Origin: a virus
IMG/VR virus record: IMGVR_UViG_3300027659_000073
Coordinates: 1-41,515 of that record
Length of the DNA stretch: 41,515 nt
Reading direction: 5' to 3' (one strand)
The notes beneath the pieces were generated by a model. It saw nothing but the letters and a program-made list of their open reading frames with translations. It made no database searches and was not told the DNA's origin. The translations under genes and the position numbers were made by a program. Below are positions 5,126 through 12,190 of this stretch, one piece after another; positions within the stretch are counted from its first letter, which is position 1; each line of letters begins with the position of its first letter.

Positions 5126-5857
5126 CTACCCCTCTGCCTCTTCTGGTTCTTGTGCTACGAAATGCTGTTCGCACTCGTCACAAGTCACGCCACCCATGAA
5201 CACCTTGGCGCTGGCTCGTATCTTCTGTGGCTCTTCGCATGAGCACACACCCACTAGAAGGTTCTTGTTGCGCTTCTTCTCCTTGTCTCCTGTCTTAAGT
5301 ACGCAAGACACAAGAGAGATAGCCTTGTCTAGGCGGGCAATCATATCCGCCCAAGTCTCGGCGCACTCGTTGGACACCTCGGTGTGGCTCCACCCAATAG
5401 AGCGGGCTTCCGTAATGGTGAGACCGAACACACCCTCGGCGGTGTTCTTGAAGTGCTTGTTATGTCGTCCGTTACTATCGCAATCCTTAACACCCTTGGC
5501 AATGTTCACGGCGTGAGCCATCTCATGGAGCAAGGTGCCCGCCGTTTCTCTTCCGCCTCGGCGCAAGCCTTCACCCGTTAGGACTATCTCGTGGAAACCC
5601 TCGCCCGCCTCGGTTGCCCATGCGGGAGCGGTTGTTATGTGTCCATACTTGACGCTCCCCGCCTTGCTTGTCGTGTCTCGGTCAATCACGATAATGACAT
5701 TAGGAAGGGTTACCCCTGTCTTAAGTCTCACAATCTCGGCGGTCTCATAATAGAGAGCGGTCACCTCGTCAATAAGTGGAGCAAGTGTCAATCGTTCCAG
5801 AGTCTCGGCTATTGGTGCCTCGGTTGTGACCTTCTTGGTCTTGGTTGTTGTTGCCAT
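5126..5857 (-). CDS. SprT-like zinc metalloprotease (243 aa)
   Basis: The HEMAH motif (H111, E112, H115) is the zinc-metalloprotease HExxH signature. RHNKHF follows at about residue 131 and supplies a likely third ligand, as in SprT/Spartan proteins (HExxH...H). The C-terminus has a four-Cys zinc ribbon (CSC...CDEC, about residues 206-227), also typical of SprT. The family acts on DNA-associated proteins in other systems; the substrate here is unknown. It is the first gene of the leftward block, with AAGGGGGAAAC before ATG 5857, so it is probably expressed very early. Confidence 0.85.
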   Translation of the reverse strand: MATTTKTKKVTTEAPIAETLERLTLAPLIDEVTALYYETAEIVRLKTGVTLPNVIIVIDRDTTSKAGSVKYGHITTAPAWATEAGEGFHEIVLTGEGLRRGGRETAGTLLHEMAHAVNIAKGVKDCDSNGRHNKHFKNTAEGVFGLTITEARSIGWSHTEVSNECAETWADMIARLDKAISLVSCVLKTGDKEKKRNKNLLVGVCSCEEPQKIRASAKVFMGGVTCDECEQHFVAQEPEEAEG

Positions 5858-5933
5858 GTTTCCCCCTTGGGATTAGGTGGAGCGGGTGCCCCACTTGATG
5901 TTGATTTCATCTTATCGGCATATGTTCAACACT

Positions 5934-5949
5934 TGGTGGATTTCCACCA
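5934..5949. promoter_or_regulatory. perfect dyad, candidate operator upstream of the SprT-like gene
   Basis: TGGTGGA-TT-TCCACCA is a 7-bp inverted repeat with a 2-bp centre, about 77 bp upstream of the leftward start at 5857. The centre is too short for a good RNA hairpin, so a DNA-binding dimer is the simpler reading. Confidence 0.45.
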
Positions 5950-5985
5950 TATTTCTATTTGTAGTGTGCAAGTATTTTTTCTATT

Positions 5986-5997
5986 TCGTCATGACGA
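5986..5997. promoter_or_regulatory. 12-bp perfect palindrome TCGTCATGACGA, candidate operator
   Basis: A perfect 12-bp palindrome in AT-rich sequence about 130 bp upstream of the leftward start at 5857, in the zone where the leftward promoter is expected. No strong -35/-10 pair could be fixed beside it. Confidence 0.4.
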
Positions 5998-6120
5998 TAT
6001 TTTCATGGGTGGACATAGCGCAAGGGGGGTTACTCACGGGTAAGGTACCGTAGAACGCTTCTCATGGGATTCCCACATAATGAGACAGTAGACAAGTCTT
6101 AAGACATGATAGGCACACCT

Positions 6121-6236
6121 AACTAATAAACATAGGGAACACCAAGAGTCAACGACTGTTCCCAACAGACCCCGACTGTTAACAACTTGCACACAGCAAC
6201 TAATAAAGTTAGGGAGCCAACAGTCACCGACTCTCC
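6121..6236. repeat. two related stem-loop repeats with covarying stems
   Basis: Copy 1 is 6121-6163 and copy 2 is 6198-6236. Each begins with AACTAATAAA and carries an outer stem (GGGAAC/GTTCCC in copy 1, GGAG/CTCC in copy 2). In both, a 5'-side bulge containing CCAA leads to a constant inner stem AGTC/GACT with a 3-nt loop (AAC or ACC). The outer stems differ in sequence but keep pairing, which suggests selection on structure. Confidence 0.5.
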
Positions 6237-6424
6237 AACATGAGAACCATTCCCACTAGGCAGGATTGGGACGAGGGCACCTAGTTTTGTGATGAAACAC
6301 ACTATGGGGGGGTGGTGTTACGAGACTTGCCTACTGTTTGGTAGTTGTGCCTGCAAACTAACTGGTTAGTTAGTTGTGCTATGCAAGTACTGTCATGCAA
6401 CTGGGGGTGTGCCGAGGCTGGTAC

Positions 6425-6528
6425 CACTGTATATATGTATTATGTGCGAGTGACGGTTTCACTCTTTTGGTGTGTTGGGGTTTGGTTGGTCACTGTGTGT
6501 GGTGGGTTGTCACTCTGGGTGGTGTTAT
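6425..6528 (+). repeat. GT-rich stretch with CACT(G/C)T direct repeats
   Basis: CACT occurs at 6425, 6460, 6491 and 6511, each followed by a GT-rich tail. The last two copies share about 18 bp (GTCACTSTGKGTGGTGKK) at a 20-bp period. The plus strand is strongly G+T-rich from about 6440 to 6530, and a run of five or six GG steps follows at 6531-6551. This fits iterons or a strand-asymmetric control region, but function is not shown. Confidence 0.35.
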
Positions 6529-6984
6529 ACGGTTGGCGGAGGAGGGAGGAGTTTCCAAACTGGAAAACCACTAACTTAAGTTGGCAAGGAAAGAAAAAAA
6601 GTAATTCACCGACTTGGAAGTTGGCACTGGCTTCACTTCTTGCTTCTTTGCAAACAACCGCTGGCGTAGCCAAGGGCGTTAGCCGCTTTAGCGGAACAGG
6701 ATTACTGGCAGTCTGGGTTTAGCCTCCCCCACGGTTTAGGTATCACATTGATACCAAGGTCGCCGTAGCCAAATTCTTTTAGCCGACACCTGAAAGGTTG
6801 AACATATGTCGTTGTTCACGCTGCTTGAATCTCTTACACAATAGGGGAACAACCATCTGTTTCAGATGTTCTTGATTGCAGGATTCATCTACCCCAGTTC
6901 CCTGGTGTGAAATGCCCCGTACCATGCAAACGGTATACAGCCTTGCCTGCCTTGACGCTATCCCAGCGTGGAGGTCTTGTGAAG

Positions 6985-7017
6985 TTGACATCAGCATAGC
7001 ATGTGTTGTGTTACTAT
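6985..7017 (+). promoter_or_regulatory. probable promoter of the rightward virion block
   Basis: TG-T-TACTAT (7009-7017) is an extended -10. TTGACA at 6985-6990 is a perfect -35 hexamer, but the 21-bp spacing is long, so recognition probably relies on the extended -10. The predicted start near 7024 lies 28 bp before ATG 7052. Confidence 0.45.
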
Positions 7018-7051
7018 CAACCAATACTTCATAGTTATTTAAGGAATACCG

Positions 7052-7405
7052 ATGGCAGCAAAAAAATTACCCGCTAAGAAAATGGTGGCACCGTCTAAGC
7101 CTAAAGAAAAGCCACATGGTTTTAACCAGACTTTGCCATCGGTTGTGGAAAAAAAGAAGGCAGCCGAACGAGCAGGCGTTCTTGCATCCGATAAAAAAAT
7201 TCTTGCTGAAGCAGCAAAACTCAATCAAAGGTATCGTGCGCAAGACAAGAAAGATAATCTGGGTTTTGGCTTGATTAATGTTACCTATCGTGATAAAAGT
7301 GGCAAGTTAAAAAACTCCGTAGAAAACCGTGCGCCAGGAACCACTTTTCCTAAAGACGATGTGGTTTACCTGTACAACAAAGACAAACCAAAGAAGAAGA
7401 AGTAA
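7052..7405 (+). CDS. Lys-rich small phage protein (117 aa)
   Basis: The start ATG 7052 has AAGGAA upstream. The protein opens with MAAKK and is very basic at both ends (the last residues are Lys only), with a more ordered centre (NLGFGLINVTYRDKSGKL). It is the first gene of the rightward block and overlaps the next by one base. A DNA- or head-associated role is plausible for such a basic protein; no family is recognised. Confidence 0.7.
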   Translation: MAAKKLPAKKMVAPSKPKEKPHGFNQTLPSVVEKKKAAERAGVLASDKKILAEAAKLNQRYRAQDKKDNLGFGLINVTYRDKSGKLKNSVENRAPGTTFPKDDVVYLYNKDKPKKKK

Positions 7406-7569
7406 TGAAACAGAAGCCTGTTTGGGAAAAAGAAAACCCAAAGAAAAAGTCTTCTCCTCTTACCTCCTCTCAAAAGACAGCAGCAAAAGCACGGGCTAAG
7501 AAGGCGGGTCGTCCGTACCCGAATCTTGTTGATAACATGGCTGCATCCCGAAACAAAAAAGGAAAGTAA
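7405..7569 (+). CDS. small basic phage protein (54 aa)
   Basis: The ATG is formed by the last A of the previous stop (TAATG). The 54 residues are Lys/Ser-rich at the start and contain an AKKAGRPYPNLVDNMAASR segment. From memory this resembles short proteins encoded beside terminases in many environmental phages, so the gene is likely real. Its role is unknown. Confidence 0.65.
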   Translation: MKQKPVWEKENPKKKSSPLTSSQKTAAKARAKKAGRPYPNLVDNMAASRNKKGK

Positions 7570-7570
7570 C

Positions 7571-7687
7571 ATGCCACAGGTAGGAAAAAAGAAGTTCCCA
7601 TACACAGACGCTGGAATGAAAGACGCTAAAATGGTGGCTAAGAAGTCTGGCAAAAAAATGAAGATGGCTCCTAAGAAGAAAAAGTAA
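7571..7687 (+). CDS. very small basic phage protein (38 aa)
   Basis: The ATG at 7571 comes one base after the previous stop. The FPYTDAGMKDAK core between Lys-rich ends resembles a widespread class of tiny phage proteins next to head genes. Its TAA overlaps the next ATG. Function unknown; DNA or capsid association is a guess from charge. Confidence 0.6.
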   Translation: MPQVGKKKFPYTDAGMKDAKMVAKKSGKKMKMAPKKKK

Positions 7688-7953
7688 TGGCAGCAAAGAA
7701 GGACCCCCGACTTGAACGGGCTGGGGTGTCTGGGTTTAATAAACCAAAGGCAACTCCTAAGCATCCAACTAAATCTCATGTTGTTGTAGCCAAAGTTGGT
7801 AGCGAAGTGAAACTAATCCGTTTCGGACAACAAGGTGTGTCAGGTTCCCCTGACGGGTCTGCACGCAACAAAGCGTTCAAAGACCGTCATGCTTCTAACA
7901 TTGCTAAAGGAAAAATGTCTGCTGCGTATTGGGCTGACAAAGTTAAGTGGTAG
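7687..7953 (+). CDS. conserved small phage protein (88 aa)
   Basis: The product begins MAAKK and continues with DPRLERAGVSGFNKPKATP, then HPTKSHVVVAKVG, a KLIRFGQQGV strand, and ends with SAAYWADKVKW. I recognise this pattern as a small conserved protein found next to terminase genes in many environmental phages, but I know of no established function. Its stop lies 11 bp before the terminase start. Confidence 0.7.
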   Translation: MAAKKDPRLERAGVSGFNKPKATPKHPTKSHVVVAKVGSEVKLIRFGQQGVSGSPDGSARNKAFKDRHASNIAKGKMSAAYWADKVKW

Positions 7954-7964
7954 AATAAAACCCG

Positions 7965-9941
7965 ATGGGAACTAAACGCACAGTTTCCCCCGCTGACCAA
8001 GCAAAATTTTTTGCAGCAATTACAGCAGGGCAAACAATCACACAAGCGTCCCGTACTGCTGGCATCCATGTCAACACAGGTTCCAAATGGTTAGCAAAAG
8101 CCAGAGCCGCAGAAGCAGTCCGTAAAGAAGCAACCGCTAAAGCATCTAAGGTTCAACGCAACGAAGGTGGTAGCCAGCGTGATGATTACAACGCTTTTAT
8201 GGATGCTATTGATTTACCTTCTGCTGTCCCTGATGACAAACTGTGTGATGAAGCCCGCCGTGGTAAAGAAGACTTTGCTTTCTTTCGTGAGTATTACCTA
8301 GGACGGGTACCTTCCCCGTGGCAGGTTGAAGCAGCACTTACTCTTGTAAAACTGTTGGAGTCTGAAGAAAAAGAATTTGTTGTTATGAATGTCCCGCCAG
8401 GTGCAGGAAAATCAACCCTGTTTCACGATGTGGCTGTGTGGGCAATTATTCGTAACCGCAGGGTGCGTGTCATGATTGGTTCTGTATCTCAGAACATGGC
8501 AAAGATGTATTCACGCCGTATCCGTGAAACCTTAGAACGAGTACAACCAATTGAACCAGACCCAGGTATGGTACAAAAAGGATTAGCAGTAAATGCTGGA
8601 GGGTGTTTAACAATTGACTATGGAAGATTCAAACCAACCGATAAAGGTGCCCTATGGCGGGCAGAAGAATTTGTCGTGGAGCAACTTGACGGAAACGGTT
8701 TGGACAACAAAGAGCCAACTGTCCGTGCCTACGGAATTGAAGCAGAGTTCATTGGGCACCGAGCCGACCTATGTCTCTTTGACGATGTTGCCTCACCTGA
8801 CAATGCACGAGAAAGCGTGGCTAGGGACAAACTTCTGGAAAGATGGGACGGAGTGGCAGAAGCCCGTTGCGACCCAGGCGGGTTGTTGGCTGTTGTCGGG
8901 CAGAGACTCGGTTCGGGGGACCTTTACGCTCATTGTCTCGCCAAAGAAACCTACGACATTGAAGAAGATATCAATTACGATGGGTCAGATGTCCATACCC
9001 CTGAAGATGTATCTGAAGGTGTACCAGTACGGCAAAAAAAGTACCGCCATATCATCTATAAAGCGTATTATGAGGAACTTGACACGGGTAAAGAATCTCG
9101 TTCTTTCAAATCTTTACCGTATCCAGACGGACCGCTACTAGAACCCAAGCGTCTACCCTGGAAAGACCTATCATTTGTACGGTACAACAAACCAGATGTA
9201 TTCAAAGTTGTATATCAACAAGAAGACCTGGATTTAGACTCTAAACTGGTACAACGCACCTGGATAACAGGTGGCATAGGACTAGATGGGGTGGACTACC
9301 CAGGATGTGTAGATGCAGACCGTCAACCAGGGTATATCCCTGAAGGTTTAGCGCACCCGTGGGTATCTATCGTCGCTGTAGACCCCTCACCTACCATGTT
9401 CTGGGCATTTGTGTGGATTATCTACCAGCCAAATACAAACCTTTACCATGTTGTAGATATTGAACGAGTGAAACTATCCGCTGAAGAAGTCCTCGGTTAT
9501 GACACCATGACAGGTGAATACTCAGGGTTGATGGACAGGATGCAGGAACGCTCATACCAAATGGGCTACCCAATCTCGCATTGGATTGTTGAAATCAACG
9601 CAGCCCAACGGTTCCTTCTAGCCCACGACTTTGTACGCAAATGGCAAGCCCTTCACCGTGTCAATGTTGTGCCTCACACCACTAGCCGAAACAAACTAGA
9701 CGAATCACTGGGTGTGGAATCATTATTGCCGCCAGTTATCAGGTCGGGAGCCTTACGCCTGCCTTCTATGAAGGGTAACTGGAAGACTCTTGCCGCTTCA
9801 GACGAGTTAACTAAATGGTCTAGAGATAAGAAACATGGCACAGACATTGTTATGGCTTTATGGATGGCTCTACTTAACCTGCCGAACCTAACCGAATCCA
9901 AACCACCACCCCGCCAATGGCGACCATCCTGGCTTAAGTAA
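7965..9941 (+). CDS. terL: terminase large subunit with N-terminal helix-turn-helix
   Basis: This is the DNA-packaging motor and headful or site-specific nuclease. Walker A is VPPGAGKST (residues 143-151) and Walker B is LCLFDD (269-274). The RNase H-like nuclease has D473 (VAVDPS), E543 (VEIN) and D627 (HGTDIVMALW). Residues 8-50 (QTITQASRTAGIHVNTGSKW) read as a helix-turn-helix of the kind normally found in the small subunit. No separate small terminase is seen nearby, so the two functions may be fused. At 658 residues it is longer than the usual 450-600. Confidence 0.92.
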   Translation: MGTKRTVSPADQAKFFAAITAGQTITQASRTAGIHVNTGSKWLAKARAAEAVRKEATAKASKVQRNEGGSQRDDYNAFMDAIDLPSAVPDDKLCDEARRGKEDFAFFREYYLGRVPSPWQVEAALTLVKLLESEEKEFVVMNVPPGAGKSTLFHDVAVWAIIRNRRVRVMIGSVSQNMAKMYSRRIRETLERVQPIEPDPGMVQKGLAVNAGGCLTIDYGRFKPTDKGALWRAEEFVVEQLDGNGLDNKEPTVRAYGIEAEFIGHRADLCLFDDVASPDNARESVARDKLLERWDGVAEARCDPGGLLAVVGQRLGSGDLYAHCLAKETYDIEEDINYDGSDVHTPEDVSEGVPVRQKKYRHIIYKAYYEELDTGKESRSFKSLPYPDGPLLEPKRLPWKDLSFVRYNKPDVFKVVYQQEDLDLDSKLVQRTWITGGIGLDGVDYPGCVDADRQPGYIPEGLAHPWVSIVAVDPSPTMFWAFVWIIYQPNTNLYHVVDIERVKLSAEEVLGYDTMTGEYSGLMDRMQERSYQMGYPISHWIVEINAAQRFLLAHDFVRKWQALHRVNVVPHTTSRNKLDESLGVESLLPPVIRSGALRLPSMKGNWKTLAASDELTKWSRDKKHGTDIVMALWMALLNLPNLTESKPPPRQWRPSWLK

Positions 9942-9989
9942 GGCTAATATGTTATCGTTGCATTGTTTGAGTCACACTAAAGGTCACGC

Positions 9990-11819
9990 ATGAAATCAGT
10001 TGAAGAAATAGTTGACCTCTACCGCCAGCGTGTTACTGCCCAAGGTCCTATCCTTTCACAAATGCGCCAAGTACGCCAACTTGCTAACGGCGATGTGGTT
10101 GTCCCACTAAACGAATTAGACCGCAACACTAAGTCTTCTGTTGCAAACCTACTGGTACAAGGTCTTGACCAGATGAGTATGCGTGTATCAAGCACTATGC
10201 CAGTGCCTTATTTCCCTGCATTGCGTGAAGGTTCAGACCGTTCAATGCAGATGGCTCGTGACCGTAAGCGTGCAATGCTTTCTATCTGGGACCAGAACCG
10301 CATGAATATGAAGATGCGTCGCCGTGCACGACACTTACTTGCATACAGCAACTCACCTATCTATATCAAACCTAACTTTGATAAGCGTATTCCAGAGTGG
10401 CAGTTACGCAACCCACTAGATACCTTCCCCGCACCAGTTTCAGACATTGATAACCCAGTTCCAATGGATTGTATTTTCTCTTATAGCCGTACATACGCAT
10501 GGCTAACTCAAAACTTTGGTCCAATGATTAATGGCACGCTGCGTGTAGGGCAACCACAACCAGATGACATGTTTACTGTGTTGGAATATGTATGCGAAAC
10601 TGAAGTAGTTACCCTTGTTATGGGATACGAAAAAGAGCGTGACCCTATCAGCGGTAGTGCCTACTTTGGTTCCCCATCGGTAGAACTATCCCGTGTCAGC
10701 AACCGTGCAGGTATGCCACTTGTTATTGTTCCACAACGCATTACGCTTGATAAACCACACGGACAGTTTGACGGTCTACTTGGTATGTACTACACCCGTG
10801 CCCGTTTACAAGCCCTCACTGAAATCGCTATTGAGCGTGGCATCTTCCCAGATGAATACCTTGTTGCACGACCAGGCGAGAACCCAGAGATTATTCAAAT
10901 TGCTGACGGTAAATCAGGGCAGTTAGGTGTTGTTAAAGGTGGAGACATCCAAATACAACAGTCCAATCCTGGGTATAAAACAGACACAGCACTAGACCGT
11001 TTAGAGCGTCAAGAGCGTCTTGAAGGTGCAATCCCTGCCGAGTTTGGTGGAGAATCAGGAACCAATATCCGTACAGGTCGCCGTGGTGACAGTGTATTGG
11101 CAGCAACCGTAGACTTCCGAGTACAAGAAGCACAAGAAATCTTTGCATCATCCATGATTGAAGAAGACAAAATCGCTATCGCTATTGAAAAAGCCTATTG
11201 GGGTGCTAGTTCTAAATCATTCTTTATGCCAGGTATGGGCGGTGGAATCAAAGATTACACACCAAACAAACTATGGGAAACAGACTTCCACTATGTTGCA
11301 TATTCCGCAGCAGGTTCCGATGTGAACAGTCTCATTGTTGGTCTTGGTCAGCGTCTCGGTACAGGACTTATGTCTAAAGAATCAGCCCGTGAAGCAGACC
11401 CTCTCATTTCAGACCCAGAACTAGAGAAGGACCGTCTCGTTGCTGAAGGTATTGAAGCAGCATTGTTGTCTTCTATTCAGGCACAAGCAGCCGACCCGAA
11501 CGGTCCATACCAACCAGACGACCTTGCATACATCGCATCGCAAGTACAATCAAACAAGATGAATCTTTCACAAGCAATCATGGCTGCACAGAAGCGTGCG
11601 CAAGCACGACAGGCTGCACAAGCACCAGCGGGTTCACCTGAAACAATGCCAGGACTTGCTATGCCAGGTATGGGTGCCGAACAACCTATTGGTGGCGGTG
11701 GACCAGCATCATTAGAATCACTTTTAGGTGGTCTTGGTGGACCACCAGCAGGAGCAGAAGCACAACCAGGGTCACCAGGTGGTGTCTTAAGTCTTGCTAG
11801 TCAACTCGGAGGAGCATAA
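9990..11819 (+). CDS. portal protein (609 aa)
   Basis: Position directly after the terminase, size, and an N-terminal half rich in charged helices followed by a beta-rich core fit a podovirus portal, the dodecameric ring that the terminase docks on. The C-terminal 80 residues are Gly/Ala/Pro/Met-rich and probably flexible. The last codons contain the GGAGGA ribosome site of the next gene. No sequence-level signature is as clear as for the terminase, so the call rests partly on context. Confidence 0.8.
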   Translation: MKSVEEIVDLYRQRVTAQGPILSQMRQVRQLANGDVVVPLNELDRNTKSSVANLLVQGLDQMSMRVSSTMPVPYFPALREGSDRSMQMARDRKRAMLSIWDQNRMNMKMRRRARHLLAYSNSPIYIKPNFDKRIPEWQLRNPLDTFPAPVSDIDNPVPMDCIFSYSRTYAWLTQNFGPMINGTLRVGQPQPDDMFTVLEYVCETEVVTLVMGYEKERDPISGSAYFGSPSVELSRVSNRAGMPLVIVPQRITLDKPHGQFDGLLGMYYTRARLQALTEIAIERGIFPDEYLVARPGENPEIIQIADGKSGQLGVVKGGDIQIQQSNPGYKTDTALDRLERQERLEGAIPAEFGGESGTNIRTGRRGDSVLAATVDFRVQEAQEIFASSMIEEDKIAIAIEKAYWGASSKSFFMPGMGGGIKDYTPNKLWETDFHYVAYSAAGSDVNSLIVGLGQRLGTGLMSKESAREADPLISDPELEKDRLVAEGIEAALLSSIQAQAADPNGPYQPDDLAYIASQVQSNKMNLSQAIMAAQKRAQARQAAQAPAGSPETMPGLAMPGMGAEQPIGGGGPASLESLLGGLGGPPAGAEAQPGSPGGVLSLASQLGGA

Positions 11820-12190
11820 TGGCTGAATACCCAAACCGTTCCGACCTGCGTAACCCCGCAGGAAAAATTGCTGCAAAGGCTGCAACAGGTCAAACATACG
11901 GTGAAGCAGGAAAACAAATGGCTGCACAACAGTCAGTACCTATGGGGGCATCACCAAGTGCTGCGCCTCAGCCAACGCAACCAGTGAATCGTCCTGTTGC
12001 TGGAAGTGTTGTTGACATGATGGCACCAACTCAACGCCCTGAAGACATGATGGCTCCTATCATGAACAACAGACCGTCAATTCTTCCTATGTCTAACCCT
12101 GTTCTTGAAGAACTGGAAACCTTGTACCGCATGTATCCGAACGATGACCTTGCTAGTTTGTTATCTGCAATCAAGTACAATGGAATGTAA
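11819..12190 (+). CDS. small virion-associated hypothetical protein (123 aa)
   Basis: The ATG overlaps the portal stop (TAATG) and its own stop overlaps the next ATG. The sequence is low-complexity in the middle (Pro, Ala, Met, Gln), with repeated DMMAP segments. It ends in a short helix with LEELETLYRMYPNDDLASLL. It is likely a small structural or assembly protein by position; no family is recognised. Confidence 0.65.
   Translation: MAEYPNRSDLRNPAGKIAAKAATGQTYGEAGKQMAAQQSVPMGASPSAAPQPTQPVNRPVAGSVVDMMAPTQRPEDMMAPIMNNRPSILPMSNPVLEELETLYRMYPNDDLASLLSAIKYNGM

Larger units (their letters stand above)
5858..7051. other. long divergent non-coding region, candidate regulatory or replication hub
   Basis: About 1.2 kb separates the leftward and rightward blocks. 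It holds two perfect dyads near the leftward start, a GWCTTAAGWC copy at 6096-6105, a pair of related stem-loops (6121-6236), a GT-rich stretch with CACT repeats (6425-6528), and simple hairpins such as GGTATCA-CAT-TGATACC (6739-6755) and CATCTG-TTT-CAGATG (6854-6868). A good extended -10 lies near 7009. Rightward ORFs inside it lack ribosome sites and are not called. An origin of replication is possible but unproven. Confidence 0.6.

Noticed and set aside
6345-6722. 125-residue rightward ORF in the long intergenic region
   Set aside because: No ribosome site, a strange Trp/Cys/Val-rich composition produced by the GT-rich DNA, and no recognisable domain.
6650-6830. Possible tRNA or ncRNA suggested by repeated GTAGCC/TTAGCC words and a GGTTGAAC segment
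   Set aside because: No cloverleaf with paired acceptor and anticodon stems could be drawn.
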